Shown here one piece after another: positions 22,346-34,939 of a stretch of DNA of 64,000 nucleotides. Source of the stretch: Asterella californica. Its lineage: Eukaryota > Streptophyta > Marchantiopsida > Marchantiales > Aytoniaceae. The notes beneath the pieces were generated by a model. That model made no database searches. It was not told the origin of the DNA and saw nothing but the letters and a program-made list of their open reading frames with translations. The stretch covers positions 11,346,001-11,410,000 of the forward strand of contig JAYKYS010000007.1 in assembly GCA_036924285.1 (NCBI GenBank), written 5' to 3'. Made by a program: the position numbers and the translations under genes. Every line of letters starts with the position of its first letter. Within the stretch, counting starts at the first letter, position 1.

Positions 22346-23288
22346 TGTAACGTTCGACCGCAGATCTCGAAACAGATTCCTTTATCTCTAACCAATGAAC
22401 TGCCGAACGTGAACCTCCTTGGAGACATGTATACTTTATTTGTGTCTCCAGATCCAGTTCGTTAAACTATCCGCTAATAAGCACAGAGGATTTAATAACT
22501 GTTGAACGGGTCTCGAATAACCAACTAGTCTTTTGTAGGTCTCGGGTCAATCTTAGGTTACTAAACACAGGTGGAACTATTCTAGACCTGGGTTGCCTAA
22601 AATTTGGGCAGCGCTTCCGCTATTGGTGATCAAGTCAGAACGCTAGGACCCACAAGGAGCAACCGCCAAGACTGAGAGACCTAGTGGATGCTAGGAAGTA
22701 GGAAGGCAAAGCAATTACACCGAAATAAAGTCAACACGACACCAGATGCGCCCAACTCAGTTTTGGCACACAACTCAAGCCTATTTATCAGAATGGAGGA
22801 ATTCACGGGCTCATATACATTACATGGCATTTACTTGCTGACAAGGTCACGCAGCGCTCTTAGACCGGTAATTCTTCACTACTCAGCAACTCCAGAACTA
22901 AGACTTCACCAGAGAACCTAATTTCACTCTGAACGCCCTGATTTCTGTTACTCAACAGATCAGACCCCAAGTCAGCGACCTAATCAACACCCCAAGTCTG
23001 CTCTCCAGATCTGCTCTCCAAGTCTACTCTCCAAGGAATCAGATTTGCATGCTCTTTGTTTTCTGAACTCCAAGATACAATCTTTCTATTCTGAAAATAC
23101 AGTCTTCTCTCCTCATCACCAAGAGTGCTCTTCTCCCAAAAACTGAAACTGAGAATGGCCCCTTTAGGGCTCGCGACACTCTTTTATCTAGTCTTCTTGA
23201 GCCTGCTTTATGACCATGCAGCTGCCACTTTTTGGTTAATCACTGCCCGAATGCCATCTGGTTTGGGGAAAAAGCAAAAGGTGTTACA
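22346..23288 (-). repeat. Gypsy 5' LTR (right)
   Basis: 943 bp, TGTAAC to GTTACA, with the primer site directly inside it. Its close match to the left LTR defines the element. Confidence 0.93.
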
Positions 23289-23525
23289 AAAGGAAGAGGT
23301 GAAGAGTGTACGCTTCCGTATTTACAGACAGAGTTATGGAAGAGCAGGACGGAATGGTATGAAACTCGTAAAAGAATTGGGTTAAATCCCAGTAAATTGC
23401 TAATGAATAGACCCATTGCTAATGCGTAGCTCCTCGTTGTCAACCTGCCAAACCTCATAGCGTATCTTCTGCTCGTAGTATTTGTGTGGTATGCGAGCTG
23501 CTGTCGTATATAAATGTGATGTACC
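23289..23525. other. Short spacer between two related LTRs
   Basis: 237 bp with no similarity to the gypsy interior that I can see. It separates the complete element from an older solo LTR of the same family, so the locus was hit at least twice. Confidence 0.6.
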
Positions 23526-24494
23526 TGTAACGTTCAACCGCAGAACTCAAAATAGATTCTTTAATCTCTAACCAATGAACTGCCGAACGTGAACCTCCCT
23601 GGAGACCTGTATACTTTATTTGTGTCTCCAGATCCAGTTCGTTAAACTATCAGCTAATGAGCACAGAGGATTTAATATCTATTGAACGGGTTTCGACTAA
23701 CCAACTAGTTTTTTGTAAGTCTTTGATCAATCTTAGGTTACTAAACACAGGTGGAACTATTCTAGACCTGGGTTGCATAAAATTTGGGCAGCGCTTCCGC
23801 TATTGGTGATCAAGTCGGAACGCCAGGACTCACAAGGAGCAACCGTCAAGACTAGGAGACCTAGTAGATGCTAGGAAGTAGGAAGGCAAAGTAATTACAC
23901 CGAAATAAAGTCAACACAACACCAGATGCGTCCAACTCAGTTTTGACACACTTATCAGAATGGAGAAATCACGGGCTCATATACATTACATGGCGTTTAC
24001 TTGCTGACAAGGTCACGCAACGCTCTTGGACCGGCAATTCTTCACTACTCAACAACTCTGCTGTGAGAAATTAACTCCAGAACTAAGACTTCACCAGAGA
24101 ACCTACTTTCACTCTAAACGCCATGATTTCTGTTACTCAACAAATCAGATCCCAAGTCAGCGATCTAATCAACACCCTATCATTCTTGTTGATCATAAGT
24201 CTGCTCTCCAGGTATGCTCTCCAAGTCTACTCTCCAAGAAATCTGATTTGCATTCAATTCTAACTCTCTGATTTCTGAACTCCAAGATACAATCTCTCTA
24301 TCCTGAAAATAGAGTCTCCTCTCCTCACCACCAAGAGTGCTCTTCTCCAAAAACTGAAAGCAGATAATGGCTCATTTAGGGTTCGCGACTCTCTTTATCT
24401 GGTCTCCTTGAGTCTGCCTTGTGACCTTGTAGCTGCCACCTTTTTGATAATCACTGCCCGAATGACATCTGGTTGGAAAGCAAAAGGTGTTACA
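23526..24494 (-). mobile_element. Diverged solo LTR of the same gypsy family
   Basis: It begins TGTAACGTTCAACCGCAGAA and ends GGTGTTACA, and aligns throughout with the two LTRs of the neighbouring element. It carries many more substitutions and small insertions (for example near 24056-24075). No interior is attached. Orientation follows the complete element. The flanks (GTACC left, TACAG right) give no clear duplication. Confidence 0.85.
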
Positions 24495-26113
24495 TACAGG
24501 GGAAGATGTATATATGTGTGATACATTTCACATACAGGGCAGGATTACGAGCGATGTGGCTCGGCTACTCCCAAACCGCCCTCCCGAGCCTTCTCGTTCA
24601 TTGTCGAGCTCTGGTCGACGTCGCTGAACCCTCCGTCAAGGTTCAGTTTTACACTATGGATGGTTTGTTCCCCGAGGTGGAAGTTTACGGCTCGATCCGT
24701 ATGCCTTCCTCGACGGACACCTTCGTCCCGGGCACGTGGGTCAGCAGCCGACGAGCTTCAGGTCGGGACGGAATGAGCAAAGAAATTACTTGTGAAAGAC
24801 CGTCTGTACAGTAGTTACCATCACTTTTCTTCCCCCCCACTTTATCACCTGGAGTAGTAGTTTGGCGCAACCAAGTTCGTATTATTTGGAGGTTAGACAG
24901 GCTGGCGCGATCTTCGGCCGATTTCGGTATCATACACAATTGACTTCGTCTTAGGAAACTCGTACTGTCTCTAGCATTCTATGACCTTGTCCACTTACAG
25001 TAAGTGTGGATCTTTCGTCCATAATGGTAGTATGGATCCATGCAACCTCTGCTGCGGATCTACTGTAGGTAGTAGATACGTCTGAAGTAGAATGGCAGCA
25101 AGTGGCGGCCTATGCGGTGCCAACTGTGGCTGAGAAGGCTACGTAGTCAACTCTTCACTCCTGTGGCGGTCCTTCGATCGGCCACAACTGGCAACAGCTA
25201 CAGGCTCTTGTCTGGCACACGTACCATAATCTGAAAAAGCGTTCCTCCTAAGGACCTCCTGCATCAGATCCAGGCTCCAGCCATCATCACGGAACCAGAC
25301 CAGACGAGACCGGAACGGACTCCTGAGTCCTGTACTGATCACCTCGTGTGTGCGTGTGCCTGGATCCCCCGAAGTCCATCGATGTCGCGTTGCTGTAGAA
25401 GGAGACTGTACGTGGATCTAATGCCGTAGCCGGGGAAACAAGACGAGCAGGAGAAAATCAGTGTTAACCCCGTGCGTTTTGCACCTCGCGTTTGTTCCTC
25501 TTCCTCCCTCTCTCTGTCTTCTCTCTCTCAGCACTCACTCGGCGCACCTTAGTTCACTCACTTGTATGGTTTTGTCATCTGACAGGACGACTCCTCCTAC
25601 GAAAAGGAGCACCCGTCCATCGAGTGAGTCACTTCGGTCCGGACATCAGAAGGAGGGAGGTACGTGTCCGTTCTTGATTTTCTGCTGATCATTAGAAGCT
25701 CTGTGCCCTCCGTGCGTGTAGGAGATATTTCAGGGGAAACTCCTGAGCATACAAATTTCTCCACCGTCATCTGCAATCGCTTTTCTTCTGGCTTGCCTTT
25801 CTGGCTCGTACGCGTTCATTCCGTTTTCCTGCAAGCGCCGACTTTACCACCCTCTTGTTGGCGCGGCAGTGAGAGCGAGATGACAGCTATCAGAAGGCCC
25901 GTTGATTGGTGAAGTTTTGTGCGGAACGAGGATAGGCTTCGTTGGCAATGCGCAGCTTTCTCTTGCCAAGAAATGGAAGCCTCGAATTATACAGTACTCG
26001 CTATCCCCAACCAACACATCACCGTCACCACGGGCAGATTCGAGGGTTCGATTTCTGTGCGTCTTCGGCTTCGGGTCCGGCTCCGTTGCCTTATCACAAC
26101 CCAGACGGGAAAA
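24495..26113. other. No gene recognised
   Basis: Some GC-balanced open frames exist, for example 24473-24814 with FVPGTWVSSRRASGRDGMSK, and a frame from ATG 25566 (Ser/Thr/Arg-rich) that runs into a GTACGTG donor-like site near 25659. None shows a domain I know. Fragments of an unidentified element or first exons are both possible. Confidence 0.3.
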
Positions 26114-26504
26114 GAGCCCTTCTGCACCTGCATTTTTGAAATTGGAATATTCACAGTTTCTCTCACATTTTCGTTACAGTTCAGTTTCGCATTAAAGTAA
26201 CATTTTTGGACGATTGTCTCCAAACTGCACTCTGCAGTTTCGTTACAATTTCGTGGTTTGGCTACTTGGGACTACTTGAAGCTGTCACGGCACTTTTCGC
26301 TCGTGTGATTTCGCTCGTGTGATTTCAAAACGGACCCTGTCTCAAACTCATCTCCTGAACTGGGGAAAACTGTACTTTTCTACTCCAACCTTGTTCGCAT
26401 GTCCGAAACTGTGCACAGTCCGGAGATGTCACTCATTATCAACCCTATCTCACACGCTTCAATAGCCCATTTTCAGTTTCAAAACTGCAGTTGTAGAGAG
26501 GCTC
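26114..26504. mobile_element. Diverged Harbinger-like MITE (third copy)
   Basis: The left end GAGCCCTTCTGCACCTGCAT followed by TTTTGAAA and the right end (reverse complement GAGCCTCTCTACAACTGCAG then TTTTGAAAC) match the terminal repeats of the elements at 32878 and 38040. TAA follows the right end and AAA precedes the left. At 391 bp it is shorter and more diverged than the other two. Confidence 0.5.
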
Positions 26505-28079
26505 TAACTGGAAAGCGGAACTCCTGCAGGCATACTGCACCTCTTTCATACTTTGCTCTTCTGTTCGTTCTGTTGAATGTCTAAGCATTTTCAGAGTTCC
26601 CTGACTCATCACACCTGCCGATCGGTCTTTCAACAGGAACAGAGGCGTGTCATTATACAACGCGCTTCTTGAAATACAAAGACATTCCCTGATCTCAGTC
26701 CTACACCTCTGGCACACTACCAGATGCTAAAGAGCTGCTGGTCTTGTCGTCACTACTTACTACCGTGTAGTCGGTTAACACTGTGCCAGGAACTGAGGTG
26801 CCGGCACATGGAGCAAATCTCCACGAAACCAAGGTATACCGGGCAACTCCAGTAAGTACGCCTCATTAATACGCTCTCTCACAGGTTAGTAATTTTATGC
26901 TTTTAGTTTCAATTAACAATTTTCACCGTTTAAAATATAATAATCATTTTTAAACGCAAACTGGACGAGGCCGGATGAGATTTCTAACAATTGACAAAAG
27001 TATCATTATTATCGACTGGACTTATTTTGTTGGAGGCGCGTTGGTATGGAATTCACATACGAGTTTTCCGGACGTTTTTGCAGTTCCATGTGCGACTAAC
27101 ATTTAACAGTTATATTTTAGTTTCCAAAAATAATTATATTTAATAATTATACTTTTTCCGATAACATGTACCAAACAAAAGTTGCGCACAGGTGGTTGAG
27201 CATGCTTATTATTAGTCATAAACTCTTAAGAATAGATCACTAAAACGGAAAAAGGAATCGTCGGCTATAAAGTCGTTGAATAATAACAGTGTCCGACGGT
27301 CGTTCCGGGAATTTTCCGGGTTTTATCCGGAGAAAAAAAACTGAAATTCTGCGGAAAACTAAGTGGACACTGGGAAACTTCAGTTACGATATGCTTCGGA
27401 AAACCTGTCAGAGCACTCTCTGCTCAGCGAGTGCGGGCAGCTTCAGCTTGACTCCTTGCTCGATTCCCTCTGCTCGCCGACAACTGACATGTCAGAATTC
27501 AGTTGGCCCGGTTGCTCCACCTCTGCCTTCCGATGTCAACGGTTTTGGTGAGCCTTGGAAGCGGCAATCGCAGGTCTACCAGTAGTCTTGAAGCTACGTT
27601 AACGGAATCGTGCAAGCAGCGGACGCAAAGTACCGTAGTCCAGCTAGAGCCGCAGGGGCAGGTCGACGAGCCAAACGGACGAAAAATTGCCGCTAATAAC
27701 TAGAAGTACCAAAGGTATTTTTCTCGATTAAATCCTGAAAAAGGTTAGCAGTATGGTAAGGTTCGTTCTTGTATGTGATAAGAAATAGTTGCCGATGCGT
27801 GCAGTTCTTGGATTCAAAATGATCATTTCCGTTCTTGATTTGATAATAGAAGATAGTTGGACGAGAGGAGAACTGCAGGATTTGTTTGGTGCGTTCAGTT
27901 CTCAGATTCGATATAATTTGTTTCAATAGCTGATGTGATATATAGTCCTGGTCCAAAGAATCTCGTCATAAGTCCGACAATAGCACAACAGGGAGAATTG
28001 ATTATACCGGCAGGTATGAACATACTTCGAGAAAAATGGGGGAGAATATGATACAATCAGTTCTGGATTGTTATTCAAG
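26505..28079. other. No gene recognised
   Basis: AT-rich stretches (26.9-27.2 kb) alternate with balanced DNA. The frame at 27289-27585 (98 codons) has no recognisable domain. No repeats matching other parts of the window were seen. Confidence 0.35.
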
Positions 28080-28274
28080 ATGCTTGCTTATTCACCTCTT
28101 CCATCTGAAGATGGAAGAGGTGAGCAAGCATCATTCATTTATTACCTTAACCCTTCCGACGGGAAGGGTTAGGTAATAAATGAAAGTATTTAATTAATGT
28201 ACTATTACTTTGAACTAGGCTCCCGCACTTGTACTTCCTGAAGCGCAAACTTTTGTACTCCACTTATGGGTTTT
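28080..28274 (+). repeat. Double-hairpin module C
   Basis: First stem: TCACCTCTTCCATC (28092-28105) with GATGGAAGAGGTGA (28110-28123), enclosed by an outer ATGCTTGC/GCAAGCAT stem (28080-28087/28124-28131). Second stem: about 22 bp from CATTTATTACC (28136) to GGTAATAAATG (28182), tip GAC. Then CCCGCACTTG and CACTTATGGGTTTTC (28261-28275). This is the best-preserved member of the family. Confidence 0.75.
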
Positions 28275-28279
28275 CTGAT

Positions 28280-29340
28280 CACTTTTTCGCGTTTCCAGGA
28301 ACATCTAATATATAACATTTAATGTTATTTAATATTTTTATAAAACTTAATCTAAAATATTCATATAACACTTACATCATTTTCAGTATCTTAAAGAGAG
28401 CAAAAGTACGAAAGTTCATTGTGGATGCTTATTCATCAACAATCGGTGGGGGCAAAAGAAGATTACAAAACAATATACTTTCCAAATAAGGTTCCAAGAC
28501 TGTCTGAAATAAGGCCCCCAGGGCCCATAAAATCGCACAAATACTTTTATCCATTTTATACGATGCTTCATCTTCGGGTTTCAGCCCTGAAAGGAAGCTT
28601 TGGAGCTATTCTAGCCTTGGTATCAATATAAGAATCATGAATGCTCGATGAAAGCTTTATACTCTCTCTACAGAAGATGGAATGTTTATTGCGATAGTTT
28701 CTAACGCTTATCTACAAGCGTTCTCTCTTCCATAATCATAGATTTCGTATAAAGTCACTCGATCACTGTAATCTTTTATTGTCGTTGTAAACAACTGGTT
28801 TGTTATAGAAAAAGCTTATATCGTGTATCAGTTGAACTAGTTTAAATTATACGCGATGTTAGTTATTTAGTTATATATTCAGAATTTGGAACAAATTATA
28901 ACATGATTTTATTCAATATGTTCTAATAATAAATCATTTCCATATTCACATATCATATTCAAGTTTATTCGTAAAAAGTTCATAATGTCTTAATTCGCTT
29001 GGCACTTTCCAGTTCTCTTTTGAGGTTAGGACCAGTTCACTACTCGGTTCATTACACAATATATTGCATTTAGTATGAGCATGAAATTAGTATTGTACTA
29101 CAAATATAGTTAATAACGCTATTGGGTCGATTCCGTAAGATACTTACACTAATTCGAGAAAGAGAAAAGACTTAATCATACAATTGACAAGATGCTTCAT
29201 TACCTTATTTTCCATGTTCATGCGTTATCTCTTCTAAAACTAAAAGTACAGATATTGCATATATCTGAAACTCAAGACTGGATATAACAGAATCAACGTC
29301 TTAAACTCAAGATTCAACATAGTGGTATGTACATATTGAA
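28280..29340. other. No gene recognised
   Basis: Very AT-rich DNA between two double-hairpin modules in the same orientation. No supported reading frame. The stretch may be the body or the spacer of the unknown element the modules belong to. Confidence 0.35.
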
Positions 29341-29345
29341 CTTCC

Positions 29346-29534
29346 TTGCTTGCTTATTCACCTCTTCCATTTGAAGATGGAAGAGTGCTGCAACCTTAAT
29401 TTATTATTTAATCCTTCTTACGAGAAAAGTTAGGTAATAAATTAATGTATTAATTAATTTACAATTCTGATGAAGTAGTCTCCCGCACTTGAACCCCTGG
29501 AACGCAAAGTCCTGCACTGCACTTATGGGTTTTC
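29346..29534 (+). repeat. Double-hairpin module D
   Basis: CTCTTCCAT with ATGGAAGAG (29362-29385), preceded by TTGCTTGCTTATTCAC as in module C. A second stem runs from AATTTATTA (29398) to TAATAAATT (29442). CTCCCGCACTTGAACC and CACTTATGGGTTTTC (about 29520-29534) follow. It aligns with module C across the whole 190 bp. Confidence 0.7.
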
Positions 29535-29799
29535 AAAAGAACAATTAACATATAATATTTACACTAATATTTTAATTTTTACTGAATTTAATTTAGAAAA
29601 AATAAATAATAATTATAATATTCTTTGTAACATAAAAAAATAACTCCCGCTCCCGAAATAAAAAGTTTCTCGAAACAGGATAAATACGGACAAAGATCTC
29701 GAATTTAATGCAAAAAGATTATCACCTCTTTCGACGTAAAGCTGAAGCAGAATTAGTTACCTCTGGTACAACGGTGTTCCGCAAACGGCGTTCCGCCGT

Positions 29800-30036
29800 T
29801 TGGGATGCCTATTTGAACTACAAGTGAAAAGTTATGTTCTTGAATTGCATCTTTTCATACTTCCGTATTTTCATGTCATATCTGATACTAGTTTTTCTTT
29901 TCTCCTCTTTTTTATGAGGTTTGGAAGAAGGTTTGAAGCTAATTTCGGTTCTGAAAGTGGAAAAAGAAGAAGAAGAAAAGTAATATGGAAGCTCAACACT
30001 CTCGGTGTTGATGGCGATATTGATCAAGAGAGTTAG
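29800..30036 (+). CDS. Small ORF of unknown function
   Basis: 78 codons from ATG 29800, with a hydrophobic middle (ILPYFHVISDTSFSFLLFFM) and a basic cluster KRRRRK near residue 58. It ends exactly where the left target duplication of the MULE-type MITE begins, so a longer frame could have been cut by that insertion. No known domain. Confidence 0.2.
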   Translation: MGCLFELQVKSYVLELHLFILPYFHVISDTSFSFLLFFMRFGRRFEANFGSESGKRRRRKVIWKLNTLGVDGDIDQES

Positions 30037-30368
30037 CCCCAGAAATCTACTTAGTCAGCCCCCTCCAGCAACTTCACGACTCTGTCAACCTCCACAGTTC
30101 AAAAGTATCTTTGTCAACCCCAGGACCTGATATTACCAGTAAGAGGAAGGCGCATCAACCAGTAATAGGTAATATGAAAAAATAGAAGAACATATCACAG
30201 CAGATTTGTGCACTAAAGTTCTTATAACACTTTTGTATCAAGAACATCATAAGAACTTTCCCTGTACATCCTACGTGGAGGTTGACAAAGAAACTTTTTA
30301 TTAGTTAGGGTTGAAAGAGTCGTGAAGTTGCTAGAGGGGGCTGACTAAGTAGATTTCTGAGTTAGCCC
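30031..30368. mobile_element. MULE-type MITE with perfect 9-bp target duplication
   Basis: The element 30040-30359 (320 bp) is flanked by AGTTAGCCC on both sides (30031-30039 and 30360-30368). Its ends form a terminal inverted repeat of about 50 bp beginning CAGAAATCTACTTAGTCAGC, with only a few mismatches. A 9-bp duplication with long terminal repeats is the signature of Mutator-like elements. There is no transposase gene inside, so it is non-autonomous. Confidence 0.9.
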
Positions 30369-32877
30369 TCCCCATAAGAGCCCACGTGCAAGCAGCTATT
30401 TATGATCATAAGCACACGGTCACCGTGAGAAGGGTGTAAAAGAACATGAACAACGTCATGAATCTCATGATCATTACAACAACTTGGAATTGAGAACCAT
30501 TGTAAGAGAATATATGCTGAATATGCAATGCGATCGACTACGCTAGCTACTAGTTAGACTTAAAACTGAAAAGTGCAACACCAGAGCAGAGATGTAGCTA
30601 GAATTGTCAGGTTTCAGAATCTAGTGATCGCGTCCGGTGGGAAGTTTGCCATGGACAGACTACATTTTAAGCTTTGTTCGGACCTCGCCGCAGGTGAATT
30701 CCGGATTGGTATGCACTGGCAGCTTATTTGTAAGGTAAGTACGTAGACTAGTACTTCTCTAGAAATATGCATGGCGCATGGCCCCGTCCACTGTGGCCGT
30801 TCTGACATCTAGCAGTATGCCCCTCCCAACAATCAGCAGAGAGATCGACAACTTTAAATTTCCTGTCTAGGAGCGTCTGAGCGACTTGGGAATCCAAGAA
30901 TCTTTCAGATAACAAGTTATGAAAGGACTAAGTTCAGCAAATTATGTTATGTACACTAATTATTGCGATACCAAAATTAATGTTAGTCACACTAATTCAA
31001 TATTCTTAGAAAATTATGACGGATCAACATGAATGACACAAAATGCAGTGTACAGTGTAGTGAATTGAAGGATATGAGTCTTGTATCCCACCTACCTTTT
31101 GTCACGAACATAGTTAATAGTAGCGGACACAATGGATGCAGAGTGCCCGCACTATACTGGTATATCAGCCCCCAATTCAGCATTTTTCTTGCTGCCCTGA
31201 AGCACGCCCAGAAGAGTGGAAAACAACCAATTCCATGGAACCCGTCCAAGCGGAAGCGAACACTTATCCAGCATCTAAAATTCTTCCAGTGTGTCGATTA
31301 GATCGACCTGCAGTAGATATCTCCTGCCGTCACTCAGATATGGTAAATCAAAATCTTCGACGGTTCATGTACTGACACGAGCACTGCGCAAGTCGACGGG
31401 GCAAAAGCTCCGCAGGAGCTTTTCGAAGATAGATTAACCTGCTGGATCTAGTTTAAGACCGTGGGCCTGCAACAATGGCGACTAGTTAGCATCTGAGAAT
31501 ATCGGCAGGTGCATGTGGTTCCGAAGCACCTATTGTTATTGAAACGTGAACATAATCCGAAATCTGCTCTACAGGTCCTAAGCGTGTGTCGTTGACAGTA
31601 GCAGTGTTGCCGACTTCCTGTTGAGATCACATGTCCGTAAAAGGTTAAACATCATTCGTTACAGATGTTGCGGTTTGTTCATATGTCGAGGTTTCTGCCT
31701 GCTCAGGCTGTCGTGTTCAAGGAATATTTCCCAGGACAAAGCCTGGTAAGTCCTGTAAATTGTAGAACTCACGTAGCAGCAGTATCCCGTCTGCTACTGC
31801 GTCATTCTCTTCTGTTGTGAAAGTAGTCATCGTTGTGAAAGCTTTGTCTTGGTTCATCCAGGCCTGCATTCGAATGTACGGATGCAGTAAACACATTAGT
31901 GGTGAGCGGAGTCAGCTGACGCCTTCCAAGCGTGTTACCATAGCATTACAAGATTGCGACTGTGGCGTGAGTGATTCTGTGAGATTGTGGTAGTGTACCT
32001 CAAAGTGAACCCGCGTTTGCCTTTGCCGCCGATACGCAGTATTGACCGAGTAGATGTCGTAGAGTGGAAATGTGAATGCTGGGTAAATACGGGTCTTTTG
32101 GTATCAGTTGCTCGTCATGATGGACATTCATCATCCTTCGACAGTTCAAAAGGTAGGTCAGGCATTCGTAGCCCTCGTATTTCCCGTGGGCGGGGAGACT
32201 CATCGCACCTAGACTAGTCCTGGAAGTTAAGAAGGGAGTTCTATTCCTTACAGTCCAACAACCCGCATGTGTAGAATTCAGTCATCCGACTTGCATTCAT
32301 CTCGGGACTACCTCTTAACAATGAAGCGTGCTAACCACTGTTCTGGCTGAAAGTACGTAAACTCACGGGTATTGGGATAATAAGGGGAAATCAAATGAAT
32401 TATTCTTGTGCTGGGCTCCAGCGGAAGCAGTCGTTACTGTTGGAAAGCTGGAATGCATGAATTTGGGCAAGTCCGTATTCTGTAGCTTCCTTGTGCCCTA
32501 CCAAATCAACAAGCGGGTACCCTAGGACCAAACAACCGAAACCCTAATGTTTGATTGAAGTGTACCCGGTGAGCCCTATTGACTGCACGTTTAACCTCTC
32601 AAACCATGAAAACTCCGTATCTCGTGAAGATCCTGCTCTGTGCAATAAAGACAGGAAGCACAGCACGAGGCTCAGTAACGACGATCTGCGAGCTAGACTT
32701 GGTCCTTATATTTTAATTTCGAGGATATGAACCTTCCAAAGCATTCTCTGCTTAGTGTTGAGAGTCTTACAGTACCGTAGAGTTGGCCCTTCTTCAAATG
32801 CTAAGGTGTATGGACATGTTATGGGTAACCACATACACAGTTTCGATTTCCGAAGCTAGGCTTCAGGGTTGGACTAA
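30369..32877. other. No gene recognised
   Basis: About 2.5 kb with only short ORFs in conflicting frames. One short palindrome, AAAAGCTCC-GCA-GGAGCTTTT, lies at about 31404-31424. No domain or repeat relationship seen. Confidence 0.4.
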
Positions 32878-33355
32878 GGGGCCTTCTGCACCTACACTTT
32901 CAAAACTGCGCAAGCATAGTTCACGTGTGTATGTTAGGGGTGGTAATAAACGGGTGCTTCAGACTGTGCGCAGTTTCACTTTTGCAAATAGGGTTGGTAC
33001 AAAATGTACAGGTTCCCGCATTTTGGGAGAAGGGTTGTGCCCGGGTGTTTTTGAGTTTGAAGCTTACAGTTTTGACCCAGACACGCGTGAGAGTTATCCC
33101 TACTGGTAGGTTTACCATAAATCTTTCCAGTAAACTTCCACGTGGCATCTTAGCGTGTACAGCACATGCCCAACACATGCCCAGCACACGCCCTACAGGG
33201 TACTTCATTCAAAACTGCAGAAGCAATGCGGAGAAGAAGGTGAGTAAAAATGAAACTGTGGCAAATTGTCTTTGGTTCGGGAGGTCTCTCGCAATAACGA
33301 AAATGTAGGAAACTGCAAGATATGCAGTTTTGAAACTGTAGATGCAGAAGGCCTC
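32878..33355 (+). mobile_element. Harbinger-like MITE, copy 1
   Basis: 478 bp with terminal inverted repeats GGGGCCTTCTGCACCTACA (left) and GAGGCCTTCTGCATCTACA (right, reverse complement), extending inward through TTTCAAAACTGC. It is flanked by TAA (32875-32877 and 33356-33358), the 3-bp duplication of PIF/Harbinger elements. A second copy lies in inverted orientation at 38040-38516. ORFs inside recur in both copies and are unlikely to be genes. Confidence 0.85.
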
Positions 33356-33539
33356 TAAAGCATATACCTCACACTACTTCTCAGTTTCAGTTTCACGAGA
33401 TCAGAACAGTCTGCCGTACATAATCTGTTGTTTAACGAGAAAGATTCTAGACGAGCATAATTCCACTAAATTATCACCAATTCCGGATAGGCACGTTCTC
33501 GCATTACTTGACGACTACATGCTACAATTCTACTTCGAC

Positions 33540-34845
33540 ATTTGAGTTTAGTAGTTCTAGAAGTTAGCTCAATATTATTTCTAGTCTTTTATGTATATGT
33601 TTGACACTTTTGCATATGGTGTTATATATTTTGAGTCCTAGTAGGTTGATAGTATCTTATTTATCTTCTTCAAGCACTCGTACGCTTGTGCAAGAGATTT
33701 CATATTTATCTATGTTGTTCAAAGTACATAACTTTAAGTCTATCATGTGGATAGAGTTTAAGCTCATGGGTTGTGCTTACATGTCGTCCATGCATGCTTT
33801 CTAGCTTGTTTAAGTTATCTTTTAAAGTTACATATCACTTTATATGTCTTCGTAGGAAATTTAAGATTTACGCTGGCAGTTTAGAGGTTTGACATGTAAC
33901 TTATGTATGAAGTTAAGTTTTCACGTGGATTGGGAGCACAAAAGGACATGGAAGTGGAGCTATGAACTCCCATTGGTCCATTTTTATCTTTTATGAAACT
34001 CTAAACTTGGAAGCAAGAGATCTTAGGAGAAGTTAGAGCTTTTGGTAAAGGAATTCAGAAAATCTGGAAACACAGAGTAAGAGAGCTCGTCGTGCCAGTC
34101 ACTATCAGTGCAAATTGCGATCGATTTGGAGCAATAAAGAAGGAGTTATGCCAAATTGAAGTTCGGATTGAGCTAGAATTGCATCATAATTATTGATCTG
34201 AAGTTTTTGGTGTCAATTGCAGCAGAATAGAGATAATTGCTTCAAACCTTCGTGGTTGCATTCACTGTCAACATGGCTACTTTATCAAAAAAGTTTCATG
34301 TCATTTGAGTGAGTGAGCAATTCAGGACGATCGCTGAAGCAGAGGGGGTCTGAAAAGCTTTCAATCTAGAGCAGCAACTTCAGAGCTCGAGATCTGGAGA
34401 ACCGTGTACAACCAGCAGGTCAAACTTCACGTGCTGTAGACTCCAAATCTTGTAAGAATAAGTGAAAGTTATTGAGCCAATTTTCTATTCTAGGTCGAAG
34501 TAGCTATCTAGATGTCAGAGATTGTCATAATTTCTTTACTCAAAACGTTTTTGCTCATATCTCAGTGCTCAGATTTGATCTCAGGCTAAAAGTTCGTATG
34601 TGTGTTCAGTAGAGCCTCCTTTACATTTAAGAGAAGTTTTGAAGTCAAAACCATCATATATTTTTTATTCTTGAGTGTTAAAGTTCACCATCTGATTTTA
34701 TTACTACTAGTTAGTCCTGATTTTTGCTTTCTGAACATATTAGAGGACCCAACAGACCTGTGTAAGTGTTTAGTGCCATGTTATAACCTGAAGCCTACCT
34801 CTTGAATAAAAAACCACAGTCAAAAGCCCAGCGCTTTCCTAGGTA
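33540..34845 (+). mobile_element. LTR of a second gypsy family (LTR-B), copy 1
   Basis: It aligns with the reverse complement of 55.74-54.58 kb and of 63.97-62.90 kb. Shared words include AAGCAGAGGGGGTC, GAGCAATAAAGAAGGAGTTA and GAGGTAGGCTTCAGGT (reverse complement). In this orientation the LTR is followed at once by a gag-like frame at 34.94 kb, so it is a 5' LTR. Boundaries are set by where the three copies stop matching. Confidence 0.7.
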
Positions 34846-34939
34846 GACTTATCACACTCCGACATACTTCTTTTTGATGACCTCGACTCGAAACACCTAG
34901 GGTGGAAGTTGTCTTGAGAGTGTTACTAGATCAGAGATC

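Larger units (their letters stand above)
16176..23288 (-). mobile_element. Ty3/gypsy chromovirus-like retrotransposon, nearly full length
   Basis: Two LTRs, 16176-17117 and 22346-23288, both run from TGTAAC to GTTACA and differ at about a dozen positions, so the insertion is fairly recent. Coding is on the minus strand, so the right LTR is the 5' one. Immediately inside it the minus strand reads TGGTATCAGAGC (22332-22343 on plus), the classic initiator-Met primer-binding site. Gag, protease, RT, RNase H, integrase and a chromodomain-like tail follow in gypsy order. The flanks (GAAAA left, AAAGG right) do not give a clear 5-bp target duplication. Pol is broken by two frameshifts and two TGA codons. 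Confidence 0.95.

Noticed and set aside
32783..33308. 108- and 127-codon ORFs in the Harbinger-like MITE
   Set aside because: Overlapping frames on both strands inside a non-coding TIR element, with counterparts in the inverted copy.
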